From the NCBI RefSeq assembly GCF_003025595.1, contig NZ_PYMI01000011.1, positions 39,417-103,416 on the forward strand: DNA of 64,000 nt, read 5' to 3'. The DNA comes from Photobacterium ganghwense (GTDB lineage: Bacteria; Pseudomonadota; Gammaproteobacteria; Enterobacterales; Vibrionaceae). Of the stretch, positions 1 through 7,695 are shown piece by piece. Position 1 is the first letter of the stretch; every line of letters starts with the position of its first letter. Position numbers and translations under genes: made by a program. The notes beneath the pieces were generated by a model, which saw only the letters and a list, made by a program, of their open reading frames with translations, was not told where the DNA came from and did not search any database.

Positions 1-278
1 TTAGCTTAAAAAAAAAAATTAGTGAAGAATAAACTCGAATAATGAGATGTATATGCAACTTTTTTAAGTTATTGTAATAAAAGAGATTTTCATTTTCGCT
101 CCTGTATGTTGTATGTTGCTTATGCAGGAGGCACTACATGTGGTAGTTCAATACAAGATAGGTTCAGTAGCTATCATTTGTCTGTAGGGGGAGTAGATGT
201 ATATTTAAAGCCCAGTACATATGTTTGTACTGAGCGTCATTCTATATGAGGTAACAGATAGTATTTACGTTGGTTGTG
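1..278. other. AT-rich intergenic stretch at the window edge
   Basis: No convincing gene is visible here. The stretch is AT-rich and starts inside an A-rich run. It lies downstream of the leftmost gene of the accessory element, which is transcribed leftward. The only structure I see is the hairpin at 213-232. The element's integrase is not in the window, so it may lie further left. Confidence 0.5.
213..232 (-). terminator. Hairpin after the HGG-protein gene
   Basis: CAGTACA and TGTACTG form a 7-bp inverted repeat around a 6-nt loop, about 50 bp beyond the stop of the leftward gene. The following bases on the minus strand are only moderately T-rich, so this is at best a weak terminator. Confidence 0.3.
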
Positions 279-842
279 CTACCAGTTATAACCAGGATGT
301 CTCGAACTATATTTTTTGAACCAATTAGCTAGATACTCTCTATCAGGTGCGGACAATTGCCTAAAAAATTTATGAAATACAATCATCGGTGCATATACAT
401 GAAACGCTAGATGTGGGGCATGGGTTTCTTGATAATAAGTATCTAGCGCTGACTGAATGATGATCAGTGCTTCAGGTGTTACGTTAAACATGATGTAGTA
501 CTTCAACATTTCTAGCGGAATTTGGTCTTGTTCAACAACATCAAAGACTGTGTCCCAGTCGATTTCATCGGCCAGCATTAGCTCCACCAGCTTTTCATAA
601 CTGGAAAGGGCTCTGATGACATACTCTGTCTTGACAGGCTTACCGAAGAACCAGTCTGGGAAGTCTTTTTGGGCGTTCGCTCTTGAAGCCAGTTGCCCTA
701 ACTCTGTTTTTGCGCCAGTAGCGTGCCCACCATGAAGTTTACAGCGCCCATTTTTTTTGTTGCCTTTACGCTTGCAGGGGATGCCATGGCGTGTTTTTGC
801 TCCGCACATCGGGAGGCTGTTTAAGTCGAATCTACCGTTCAT
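279..842 (-). CDS. HGG-motif accessory protein of an integrative element (187 aa)
   Basis: The N-terminus has a cysteine/basic cluster of the type CGAKTRHGIPC followed by GRCKLHGGHATG. This Cys...CxxHGG pattern is familiar from small proteins of phages and integrative elements and may bind zinc or nucleic acid. The remainder (about residues 60-187) is alpha-helical looking and rich in aromatic residues, with no domain I recognise. AAGGAAG lies a few bases before the ATG and supports the start. The gene sits last in a leftward series with the Gp2-like, AlpA and DUF6387 genes and shares their low GC content. The function is unknown; a DNA-packaging or regulatory role would be a guess. Confidence 0.7.
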   Translation of the reverse strand: MNGRFDLNSLPMCGAKTRHGIPCKRKGNKKNGRCKLHGGHATGAKTELGQLASRANAQKDFPDWFFGKPVKTEYVIRALSSYEKLVELMLADEIDWDTVFDVVEQDQIPLEMLKYYIMFNVTPEALIIIQSALDTYYQETHAPHLAFHVYAPMIVFHKFFRQLSAPDREYLANWFKKYSSRHPGYNW

Positions 843-871
843 TTAAGCTTCCTTTTTATTGGGGTTTAATG

Positions 872-958
872 AAGTGCGAATGGCTTTTTTCCCTTTTAAG
901 TGCGAAACCACCTTCGGTTCATAGGGTTCGTTTTGAGACGGTGAAATTGTTCGCACTT
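872..958. repeat. Three copies of the nonamer AAGTGCGAA
   Basis: AAGTGCGAA occurs at 872-880 and 898-906, and its inverse TTCGCACTT at 950-958. All lie in the short gap between the Gp2-like gene and the HGG-protein gene, with the last copy overlapping the Gp2 stop. Such short repeats could be operators or replication iterons of the element. Nothing in the sequence decides between these. Confidence 0.5.
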
Positions 959-1532
959 AGTTACTGTTTGTGGTTGCTGGCTTAGGCTTGTTTCGGCTGG
1001 TTTGATAGTCCTTCGTTTGCTTTGGTCGATAACCTTTGGTTGCATTTTTTGCGAGATAGCTAAGCCGGTAGATAGCTGCTTGTTGGCTTTTCGTGCAGCT
1101 TCTTGATATCTGGTAATAACAATGCCTTGGAACGTAGAAGTTGAGCACCTGCTGGTTCTGAATCATCTTTTCTATGAGCTTAATGATATTGCTGGGGTGA
1201 TTAACCTTATGGCCATTGAGTAACAGTGCGGTATGGTAATGAGGATATTTGCCTGAGAGCTGCTCTCTTGCCCAAGCATAGCCAACGATACAGTTGTATT
1301 GCCTCTTTAAATGAGACACTAATCTACGCATGAACATAGATAGGTGCTTACTGTCCAGTGCCGATGTTAGGCATTTGAAGTCTACTCGGATCATGAGCAA
1401 TCGAGAGTAGTGTGTAAGTAGTACAGATAGCTGCTCCATTGTTTTTCTCATTATTTTGCTATTGATACCTGTATCAAAGTGCATGATCTGCCAAATAATA
1501 TCGTCGTAGATAAAGTTGTCTGTTTTAATCAT
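957..1532 (-). CDS. Inovirus Gp2-type / YagK-YfjJ family protein (191 aa)
   Basis: The central motif YPHYHTALLLNG and the surrounding pattern (a basic region with YAWAREQ before it, and a C-terminal YRLSYLAKNATKGYRP) match the inovirus Gp2 / YfjJ C-terminal domain. Members of this family are found in satellite phages and small integrative elements and resemble rolling-circle replication initiators. The HxH pair in PHYHT is compatible with a metal-binding HUH-like site; that functional reading is inference. The protein is about the usual length. No clear Shine-Dalgarno sequence precedes the ATG at 1532; a second Met at 1484 is an alternative. It lies downstream of the two alpA genes. Confidence 0.75.
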   Translation of the reverse strand: MIKTDNFIYDDIIWQIMHFDTGINSKIMRKTMEQLSVLLTHYSRLLMIRVDFKCLTSALDSKHLSMFMRRLVSHLKRQYNCIVGYAWAREQLSGKYPHYHTALLLNGHKVNHPSNIIKLIEKMIQNQQVLNFYVPRHCYYQISRSCTKSQQAAIYRLSYLAKNATKGYRPKQTKDYQTSRNKPKPATTNSN

Positions 1533-1691
1533 TGGGCGGTAAATAATATAAATATCCTGCGGTTATTTCTTACCATGCAATGACCTAAACTCAGTAATGA
1601 AAAGGCTCCAAGCCACCAGCACGATGAAAATGTGTTGATGAAAAACCTTGTTTAGCGTGTCAGCTGGTGCTTGCTTGCATTGTGATGTCTT

Positions 1692-1719
1692 GGAAAGGAA
1701 CAGGTAGCCCTGTCCTTTC
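1692..1719. terminator. Hairpin between the alpA pair and the Gp2-like gene
   Basis: GGAAAGGAACAGG and CCTGTCCTTTC are complementary apart from one mismatch, making a strong hairpin 5 bp past the alpA stop. It has no U tract on the minus strand and only a weak T-rich stretch on the plus strand. It could be a leaky terminator or a processing site. Confidence 0.35.
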
Positions 1720-1724
1720 TTGTG

Positions 1725-1931
1725 TTAGCGGTTGTAGAGCCAAGCGTTGAAATCGTCTTCACGCCAGCCGATCTTGTTTTCACTTAACTTAATAGGCGTG
1801 GGGAAGCAGCCTGATCTTATCCCGCGATAGAGTGTTGAACGGCTAACACCTAAAAGGCGTTGCATTTCAGTTGGCTTGATGAATCGTGTAACTGGCTTGG
1901 TTTGGGCTACGTGTTTGCAAGGCGGTTGCAT
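1725..1931 (-). CDS. AlpA family excisionase-like regulator (68 aa)
   Basis: This is a small MerR-like winged helix-turn-helix protein. The pattern FIKPTEMQRLLGVSRSTLYR followed by FPTPIKLSENKIGWREDDF is the AlpA signature: a helix-turn-helix, a wing, and a conserved W before an acidic helix. Family members activate or repress integrase and excision genes in P4-type satellites. Its ATG directly abuts the stop codon of the upstream alpA paralogue (TAA-ATG), so translation is probably coupled. Target promoters are not known. Confidence 0.88.
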   Translation of the reverse strand: MQPPCKHVAQTKPVTRFIKPTEMQRLLGVSRSTLYRGIRSGCFPTPIKLSENKIGWREDDFNAWLYNR

Positions 1932-2147
1932 TTAAATCTCCATAGCGCGGTCATTTACCCAGCTCATAATTTCGGATAAGCGCCAGCCTACCGAGCGGCT
2001 ACCTAGCCTTAGTCGTTTAGGAAAGCGGCCTTGCTTTTCGAGTTGGTATGCCTGTGAGCGTGAAATCGATGTAATTTGTAGGCGCTCGGCCTCGCGGATT
2101 ACTCGGTCTTGAATGGAATGTTGATGGTTATTAAAAGCAGACATCAT
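1932..2147 (-). CDS. AlpA family regulator, second copy (71 aa)
   Basis: It has the same fold as its downstream neighbour: ITSISRSQAYQLEKQGRFPKRLRLG then SVGWRLSEIMSWV. The two proteins are clearly related but diverged, so this is an old duplication or a standard two-regulator module. The open reading frame starts with two Met codons; either could be used. The region upstream carries an inverted repeat (2209-2239) that could be an operator. The gene is first in the leftward alpA-alpA-gp2-HGG series. Confidence 0.87.
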   Translation of the reverse strand: MMSAFNNHQHSIQDRVIREAERLQITSISRSQAYQLEKQGRFPKRLRLGSRSVGWRLSEIMSWVNDRAMEI

Positions 2148-2208
2148 TCACCTTTGTTATGTCTTCATTTGCGTTGGGTGAATGATGCTGGTTTTCGATC
2201 GTGCAGTC

Positions 2209-2239
2209 GGTACATAAATCAAAATTTGAATTTTGTACC
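2209..2239. promoter_or_regulatory. Inverted repeat upstream of the alpA pair
   Basis: GGTACA at 2209-2214 and TGTACC at 2234-2239 form the ends of an inverted repeat, and the centre is itself rich in AAAATTTG/AATTTTG symmetry. It lies about 60-90 bp before the first alpA start, where an operator or promoter is expected. Its role is inferred from position only. Confidence 0.35.
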
Positions 2240-2255
2240 TTTTGATGGTGGATCG

Positions 2256-3149
2256 TTAAAGGCTAAGTACTTTCCGACTTAATAGCGATTTATCTTCTCT
2301 GATTTTGCTAAATAATCGATTCATGAGCTCTGTATTCAAGACGGTGTTTGCATAGTAAGGACGGATTGTTCTCTTTACTTGATACTCGTCTTTCTCTCCA
2401 TCAAATAGTATGCGGCTCAACAGTGAAGCGGATGGCTTAAGCGGCGCAAGTTGGTTATTGGGGTGAGTAAGAAAGTAAAAATCCAGATCTAGGAAGGCAA
2501 TCGCCTTGTATTCGATGATCTTTTTTAATGTTTGAAGGTTATCATGCTTTTTGTCGTCAGAGGACTTTTCTGGGCATCTTAGTTTTTCTCTGAGCTGGGG
2601 GAGCAGGTAGGCAATATCCTTTAGGATTTGTTGATCGTTAGCGTTCTCCAAGTCAATAGATAACAAAACACTATCGCGGGAGGCGTTGAAAGGCATTTGG
2701 TACTCAGCACGGTTTCGTTCTAGTTCTTCTTTTTGAGTGATTTCACGTGTTGCGTCTGGGGATGGTACTTTGCCATTGAAAAACTCAGCAGGGGATGGAA
2801 GAGGGGGTCTACGGGCATCGTTCGCGTCTTTCATCATAGTAAGGGTTTCTAAATCGATGCGTTTCATCACGTGAACAGAGTTAGTTTCTAGTGGGAGGCT
2901 GGCCCTGGTAATAGTTGGGCAGGAACTAACGATTGGATTACCTCTGGTTATTTGTGTCCAGCCATTCTCTCTAAACCTGCCTCGACAGTATTGAGGTATT
3001 CGCTCATGGAGTGTAAGCCTGTAGTCGAGTTCATTTAGGAACTCTCCGATAGTGATGCTGTTTAATTGGTCGTAGTTTCTGATATTAAACCAGCTAGGCC
3101 AATCGTCATGATTGGTATTCCGGATACTTTTACGCTTTGTCGATGGCAT
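2256..3149 (-). CDS. DUF6387 family protein of an integrative element (297 aa)
   Basis: The protein begins near MPSTKRKSIRNTNHDDWPSWF. The motif with D..W..WFN...YD.L and a following helix resembles DUF6387, a family of unknown function that accompanies AlpA regulators and integrases. The open frame extends 30 codons further upstream, but those codons run through the repeated GTACCCCG segment at 3175-3196 and look non-coding, so I chose the internal ATG. The C-terminal half is charged and alpha-helical (AIAFLDLDFYFLTHP, then LLSRILFDGEKDEYQVKR). No catalytic motif is evident. It is the last element gene before the chromosomal fis terminator. Confidence 0.7.
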   Translation of the reverse strand: MPSTKRKSIRNTNHDDWPSWFNIRNYDQLNSITIGEFLNELDYRLTLHERIPQYCRGRFRENGWTQITRGNPIVSSCPTITRASLPLETNSVHVMKRIDLETLTMMKDANDARRPPLPSPAEFFNGKVPSPDATREITQKEELERNRAEYQMPFNASRDSVLLSIDLENANDQQILKDIAYLLPQLREKLRCPEKSSDDKKHDNLQTLKKIIEYKAIAFLDLDFYFLTHPNNQLAPLKPSASLLSRILFDGEKDEYQVKRTIRPYYANTVLNTELMNRLFSKIREDKSLLSRKVLSL

Positions 3150-3174
3150 ATCAAAAGTCTCATAGAAAATACCC

Positions 3175-3196
3175 CGGGGTACATGTCGGGGTACAT
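3175..3196. repeat. Direct repeat CGGGGTACAT at the element/chromosome junction
   Basis: CGGGGTACAT occurs at 3175-3184 and again at 3187-3196, just left of the fis terminator. Gene content switches here from element genes to the conserved fis-dusB operon. The position suggests that the site belongs to the attachment region of the element. The partner att site would lie outside the window, so this cannot be confirmed here. Confidence 0.4.
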
Positions 3197-3203
3197 ATAA
3201 CAA

Positions 3204-3237
3204 GAAAGGGGCTGTCCAATTAAGGAAAGCCCCTTTC
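3204..3237 (-). terminator. fis operon terminator
   Basis: GAAAGGGGCT and AGCCCCTTTC form a perfect 10-bp stem 25 bp after the fis stop, followed on the minus strand by a T-rich stretch (TTGTTATAT). This is a typical rho-independent terminator for dusB-fis. Confidence 0.8.
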
Positions 3238-3262
3238 AATACAGTTATTTGCTGGTGAGTTA

Positions 3263-3559
3263 TCAGTTCATGCCGTATTTCTTCAGCTTCTTACGAAGTG
3301 TACCGCGGTTGATACCCATCATTGTTGCTGCACGAGTCTGGTTACCACGGGTGTACTGCATGATAGTGTCCAGCAGTGGCTGCTCAACTTCAGCAAGCAC
3401 TAGCTCGTACAGATCATCGACTTCCTGACCGTTTAGTTGAGCCAGGTAGTTTTTCAGTGACGCTTTGACAGAGTCACGAAGTGGCTTCTGTGTGATTTGG
3501 TCCTGTGAAGTTACAGTAGTAACTGTTAGTGCTTCGGAAGTCAGATTTTGTTCGAACAT
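3263..3559 (-). CDS. fis: DNA-binding protein Fis (98 aa)
   Basis: Fis is the small nucleoid protein that bends DNA and stimulates rRNA/tRNA transcription and site-specific recombination. The family length of 98 aa is obtained from the internal ATG at 3559 (MFEQNLTSEAL...). The frame runs 40 codons further upstream, but that part overlaps dusB and is not Fis-like. The C-terminal helix-turn-helix is intact: NQTRAATMMGINRGTLRKKL, ending KKYGMN. The gene is 22 bp downstream of dusB, the standard dusB-fis operon, and should be driven from the dusB promoter at 4582-4610. Confidence 0.98.
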   Translation of the reverse strand: MFEQNLTSEALTVTTVTSQDQITQKPLRDSVKASLKNYLAQLNGQEVDDLYELVLAEVEQPLLDTIMQYTRGNQTRAATMMGINRGTLRKKLKKYGMN

Positions 3560-3581
3560 ATTCTGTAAGCTCTTCTCGTAT

Positions 3582-4547
3582 TTATGCAACGTTTTCGAAG
3601 TAGCCTTGCAGCGCATCGATCTGCTGTTCAGCATTCTCGATTGCGTTGAAGGTCTGGCGGAAATCACCAGCTGGGGCATGCTCTTTCAGGTACCAAGACA
3701 CATGCTTGCGCGCGATACGCAAACCCAGGTATTCGCCGTAGAAACGGTGTAGCTCCTGGACATGACCCAACATAATCTCGCTGACTTCATCCATAGATGG
3801 AGCCGACAAGTGTTCGCCAGTTGTTAAATAATGATGGATTTCACGGAAAATCCATGGTCGGCCCTGCGCCGGGCGACCAATCATCAAAGCATCGGCACCG
3901 GTGTAATCCAGTACAAAGCGTGCCTTTTCCGGTGAATCGATATCACCGTTCGCAATCACCGGAATCGAGATCGCTTTTTTCACTGCCTTGATGTAATCGT
4001 ATTCTGCTTCGCCTTTGTACATACAGGCTTTGGTGCGGCCGTGCAGGGCCAGCGCCTGAATGCCGCATTGCTCGGCGAGTTTGGCAATGTCGATACAGTT
4101 GCGGTTATCCAAATCCCATCCGGTACGGGTCTTCAGTGTCACCGGGACATCCACTGCATCCACCACGCTGCGAAGAATCTCTTCGATCAGCGTCGGGTAC
4201 TGCAGCAGGGCTGAACCTGCCAGGCGCTTGTTCACCTTCTTGGCCGGACAACCCATGTTAATGTCGATGATCTGGGCACCGTTTTCGACACTGAACTGTG
4301 CCGCTTCAGCCATCAGCTGAGGGTCGGAGCCTGCGATCTGTACCGAGCGGATTCCCGATTCGCCTTCATGCACCATACGGTTCTGAGACTTGGCGGTTTT
4401 CCACAGGTCAGGATTGGATGACATCATTTCACTGACGGCCATGCCGGCGCCGTAGCGCAGACACAGTTCACGGAACGGACGATCGGTGACGCCTGCCATT
4501 GGGGCTACTATCAATTGGTTTTTAAGTTGATAAGGACCGATCTTCAA
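3582..4547 (-). CDS. dusB: tRNA-dihydrouridine synthase B
   Basis: This FMN enzyme reduces specific uridines in tRNA to dihydrouridine. Visible signatures are the N-terminal VAPMAGVTDRPFRELC, the catalytic-cysteine region NMGCPAKKV, and the phosphate-binding IANGDI and ALMIGR stretches. The open frame reaches back to 4616, but the family normally begins at the KIGPYQL segment, here preceded by a TTG codon at 4547 (321 aa). A good promoter with its -10 at 4582-4587 would start transcription downstream of the upstream ATG codons, which supports TTG as the start. It is the first gene of the dusB-fis operon. Confidence 0.93.
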   Translation of the reverse strand: MKIGPYQLKNQLIVAPMAGVTDRPFRELCLRYGAGMAVSEMMSSNPDLWKTAKSQNRMVHEGESGIRSVQIAGSDPQLMAEAAQFSVENGAQIIDINMGCPAKKVNKRLAGSALLQYPTLIEEILRSVVDAVDVPVTLKTRTGWDLDNRNCIDIAKLAEQCGIQALALHGRTKACMYKGEAEYDYIKAVKKAISIPVIANGDIDSPEKARFVLDYTGADALMIGRPAQGRPWIFREIHHYLTTGEHLSAPSMDEVSEIMLGHVQELHRFYGEYLGLRIARKHVSWYLKEHAPAGDFRQTFNAIENAEQQIDALQGYFENVA

Positions 4548-4581
4548 ACGTCTGTTCCCGACACTGCCAGTAAGGGCGCGC

Positions 4582-4610
4582 ATTTTACGCATTTTTTCGC
4601 TGTCTGAAAA
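4582..4610 (-). promoter_or_regulatory. dusB-fis promoter
   Basis: On the minus strand TTTTCA (4605-4610) and TAAAAT (4582-4587) are separated by exactly 17 bp. The -10 is followed by a GC-rich discriminator, GCGCGCCC, as expected for a stringently controlled, growth-rate-regulated fis promoter. Confidence 0.65.
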
Positions 4611-4703
4611 GGCCAATAATTGAGCATTTAGTTTTTGAATTACAAAACCGTTTGCTTTTCAATCAATTGACCGTTTTATAACCAGAGCAGCGGTTGGGCG
4701 CGA

Positions 4704-5588
4704 TCAGGCTTTCTGGCCTGCGATACGGCACCATTCTTCTCGGGCAGCAATCGGATCCAGACGAATCTCATCGCTGTAGAAACTGGCAACGTCTTCCGCC
4801 TGAGTTTCCAGCACACCGGAGATTGCCAGCAGGCCGTTGTCTTTCACCAGGCTCTTAATGACCGGTGACAGTTCACGCAGTGGGCCAGCCAGAATGTTGG
4901 CAACCACGACGTCAGCCGTCAGACCTTCCGGCTGATCCTGCGGCAGGAACAGTTCCAGTTTGTCAGCTACGCCGTTGCGCTCTGCGTTGTCACGCGACGC
5001 CAGGATCGCCTGTGGGTCGATATCGATACCGATGACTTTCTCCGCGCCCAGTTTCAGCGCAGCGATGGCCAGAATGCCGGAGCCACAACCGAAATCGATC
5101 ACGGTTTTACCGGCCAGGTCCTGGCCGTCAAGCCATTCCAGACACAGTGACGTGGTTGGGTGGGTCCCGGTCCCGAACGCCAGGCCCGGATCCAGCATGA
5201 CGTTTACGGCATCCGGCTCAGGGGCTTCGCGCCAGCTCGGACAAATCCACAGGCGGCGGCCAAAACGCATTGGGTGGAAGTTCTCCATCCACTCACGTTC
5301 CCAGTCCTTGTCTTCCAGCTGCTCAACTTTGTAGGCAAAGTCGTCGGCGATCAGCGGGCTGTTCTTCAGCATCTCCAGGACGAAGTTCATGTCCGTTTCG
5401 GCATCGTACAGGCCAACAACGTCAGTATCACCCCACAGGCGGGTTTCTCCCGGCAGCGGTTCGAAAACCGGCGTGTCCTGAGCGTCCAGGAAAGTGACAG
5501 AGACCGCACCGGTCTCTTCCATCAGCATGTCGCCGATGGCTTCAGCATTGTCTGCCGTCGCGTTCAGTTTGATTTGAATCCAAGGCAT
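4704..5588 (-). CDS. prmA: Ribosomal protein L11 methyltransferase
   Basis: PrmA trimethylates ribosomal protein L11 using S-adenosylmethionine. The start MPWIQIKLNAT is the conserved family start (294 aa); the frame has six extra upstream codons. The N-terminal substrate-recognition domain carries PVFEPLPGETRLWGDTDV. The methyltransferase domain shows GTGTHPTTSLCL, the SAM-binding loop DFGCGSGILA, and VVANILAGPL for the catalytic pocket. It lies between panF and dusB, the usual gammaproteobacterial order. A terminator after panF (5702-5725) suggests that prmA has its own promoter. Confidence 0.97.
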   Translation of the reverse strand: MPWIQIKLNATADNAEAIGDMLMEETGAVSVTFLDAQDTPVFEPLPGETRLWGDTDVVGLYDAETDMNFVLEMLKNSPLIADDFAYKVEQLEDKDWEREWMENFHPMRFGRRLWICPSWREAPEPDAVNVMLDPGLAFGTGTHPTTSLCLEWLDGQDLAGKTVIDFGCGSGILAIAALKLGAEKVIGIDIDPQAILASRDNAERNGVADKLELFLPQDQPEGLTADVVVANILAGPLRELSPVIKSLVKDNGLLAISGVLETQAEDVASFYSDEIRLDPIAAREEWCRIAGQKA

Positions 5589-5701
5589 GGTTAATTCGCT
5601 TTTCATTAGCTACGGTTCAAGGATGCGGAGTCTAGCATGAATTTTAGGCAGTAGGTACATGCAGTGACTCGCCCGACGGCCGGGGCGGGCCGTTGATAGA
5701 A

Positions 5702-5725
5702 AGATAGCACCCGAAGGTGCTATCT
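5702..5725 (-). terminator. panF terminator
   Basis: AGATAGCACC and GGTGCTATCT form a perfect 10-bp stem with a stable TTCG tetraloop on the minus strand, followed by TTCT. It lies just after the panF stop. Confidence 0.85.
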
Positions 5726-5747
5726 GAGAGAGGGAATGGTTGGCGGG

Positions 5748-7205
5748 TCAGACCTGCTGCGGTACCTGAACCGGTACCGGGCGGGTCAGGCTGCCGATCA
5801 CGAAAGCGACAAGGCTCAGCGCCAGGGTCGGCACGATGATGTGGATCCCGCCCAGATCCGGCTTGATCACTGACAGGGCGATGTAGCACACCAGGCCGCT
5901 GCTCATCGAGGCGAAGGCGCCGGTGGCTGACGCGCGCTTCCAGTACAGGCCCAGCACCAGCGGCCACAGGAACACGGCCTGCATGCCGCCAAAGGCCAGC
6001 AGGTTAAGCCAGATGATCATGTCCGGCGGATTGGTCGCCGCGACAAACACCAGTGCGGAAAAGATCCCCGTTACCCACAGTGACAGCTTCGGTAGGCGGC
6101 GTTCTGCTTCCGGTCCTTCTGCGGCTTTGGGGTTGATGTAATTGAGGTACAGATCTTTGAGCAGGGTGGCTGACGCCTGAATCAACTGGGAGTCTATGGT
6201 CGACATAATGGCGGCCATCGGCCCGGCAAGGAAGACCCCGGCCACCACTGGCGGCAGTACCGTCATCATCAAGGTCGGCATGATCTGATCCGGGCTGGCA
6301 ATATCCGGGACGATAGCGCGTCCCAGCGCGCCGGCCAGGTGCATCCCCAGCATCAGGAAGGCCACCATGATGGTGCTGATCACCATGCCGCTGTGCAGCG
6401 ATGCGCTGGACTTATACGACATGCAGCGTACTGCGGCGTGCGGCAGGCCAATCACCCCGAAACAGACCAGTACCCAGAAGCTGAGCATAAATGGCTGGCT
6501 GAGGAAATGATCAGGGCCGTACGGCGTGACCAGCGCCGGGTCGATGCGGTGCAGTTCGCCCATCATCTCGCCGATGCTGCCACCGGCGTGGACGATACCG
6601 GCCAGCAGGGCAATGGTACCGATGATCATCATGATGCCCTGCACGGTGTCAGTCATGACCACGGCGCGAAAGCCGCCAATGGTGGTATACAGGCCGACGG
6701 TGACGGCAAACAGCATTAGCCCGTGCTGGTAAGACAGGCCGGTGACGGTTTGCAGCAGGCGCGCTCCCCCGACAAACTGCACCACCATAGTGCCGAAAAA
6801 GGCCAGCAGCAGCGCCAGGGAGGCAAGGATCACGACCCCGCGGTTTTTATAACGGGCATAAAGAATGTCGTTCAGGGTCAGAGCATTGTGGCGGCGCGCT
6901 TCAATCGCGAACTTCTTGCCCAGTACCCCGAGTGTCAGCCAGGCGGCTGGCAGCTGGATCATCGCCAGCAGTACCCAGCCCAGGCCCATTTTGTAGGCTG
7001 CGCCCGGGCCGCCGATAAAGGAGCTGGCGCTGGCATAGGTCGCGGCCAGGGTCATCGCCAGCACAAAACCGCCCATACTGCGGTTGCCGACCAGGTATTC
7101 GTTGAGAAAGCCTTTACCGTTGCTGCGGTGGCGGCGGCTATAAAGCGCCAGAGCAAAAACAGCCAAAAGGTACAGAGCAAGAGGGATAAGCAGCTGGCTA
7201 TTCAT
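5748..7205 (-). CDS. panF: Sodium/pantothenate symporter
   Basis: PanF imports pantothenate, the coenzyme A precursor, with sodium across the inner membrane. The 485-aa protein has about 12-13 hydrophobic helices and begins directly with a membrane segment. The conserved stretch NEYLVGNRSMGGFVLAMT and the sequence TYASASSFIGGPGAAYKMGL are typical of the SSS family and of PanF. AGGAGA lies 6 bp before the ATG. The gene overlaps yhdT by 8 bp, so the two are translationally coupled, and both occur together next to accBC throughout the group. Confidence 0.95.
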   Translation of the reverse strand: MNSQLLIPLALYLLAVFALALYSRRHRSNGKGFLNEYLVGNRSMGGFVLAMTLAATYASASSFIGGPGAAYKMGLGWVLLAMIQLPAAWLTLGVLGKKFAIEARRHNALTLNDILYARYKNRGVVILASLALLLAFFGTMVVQFVGGARLLQTVTGLSYQHGLMLFAVTVGLYTTIGGFRAVVMTDTVQGIMMIIGTIALLAGIVHAGGSIGEMMGELHRIDPALVTPYGPDHFLSQPFMLSFWVLVCFGVIGLPHAAVRCMSYKSSASLHSGMVISTIMVAFLMLGMHLAGALGRAIVPDIASPDQIMPTLMMTVLPPVVAGVFLAGPMAAIMSTIDSQLIQASATLLKDLYLNYINPKAAEGPEAERRLPKLSLWVTGIFSALVFVAATNPPDMIIWLNLLAFGGMQAVFLWPLVLGLYWKRASATGAFASMSSGLVCYIALSVIKPDLGGIHIIVPTLALSLVAFVIGSLTRPVPVQVPQQV

Positions 7206-7479
7206 GCGGGGTCTCCTGTTCGGCGTCGAGCGGCATGTCCCGATACAGGAATTTCACCATGAGGGCACAAAGCAGGGTAAAAATCACAGGGCCGATAATA
7301 CAGGCCAGCAGGAACCAGAGAGGAAAGCCCCAGTAAAGGGTCGGCATGGTGGTGTCAGTGCTGGCCGGGGCAAAACCATAGGCGGTGCAGTACCACCAGA
7401 CGAAATAAGCCAGTGCCAGTCCGAGAGCCCATTTGGCTTCTTTGTGGGCCTGGCGATAGCGCGCTGAGAGCGTTTTCAT
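7198..7479 (-). CDS. yhdT: YhdT family membrane protein (DUF997, 93 aa)
   Basis: This is a small inner-membrane protein with two transmembrane helices (about residues 17-35 and 50-75) and the pattern YRQAHKEAKWALGLALAYF, which marks the YhdT/DUF997 family. Its function is unknown, but it is almost always encoded just upstream of panF with an overlap, as here, and may assist the symporter. No strong ribosome-binding site is visible before the ATG. Confidence 0.9.
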   Translation of the reverse strand: MKTLSARYRQAHKEAKWALGLALAYFVWWYCTAYGFAPASTDTTMPTLYWGFPLWFLLACIIGPVIFTLLCALMVKFLYRDMPLDAEQETPHE

Positions 7480-7652
7480 GGCGTTAATTATCCATTAATA
7501 AGCAGACGGTAAGTGGCAGCGATACAGCGTGTCTGCTCACGTTTCATACAAAAACAAAGGGGGCTATTGTGGCAAAACTTGGCGGGGCGTGCCAAGTGCC
7601 GCGTGGTGATTGCTGGTTTCATCACCGCTGTGGCTGGTCGGTGCGAAGAAAA

Positions 7653-7673
7653 AAGGCTGCCAGAGGCAGCCTT
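7653..7673 (-). terminator. accBC terminator
   Basis: AAGGCTGCC and GGCAGCCTT pair around an AGA loop and are followed on the minus strand by a run of T residues (7647-7654). It is 22 bp past the accC stop and separates the acc operon from yhdT-panF. Confidence 0.9.
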
Positions 7674-7695
7674 AATGTCAGCGTTCAGCGTGGGT

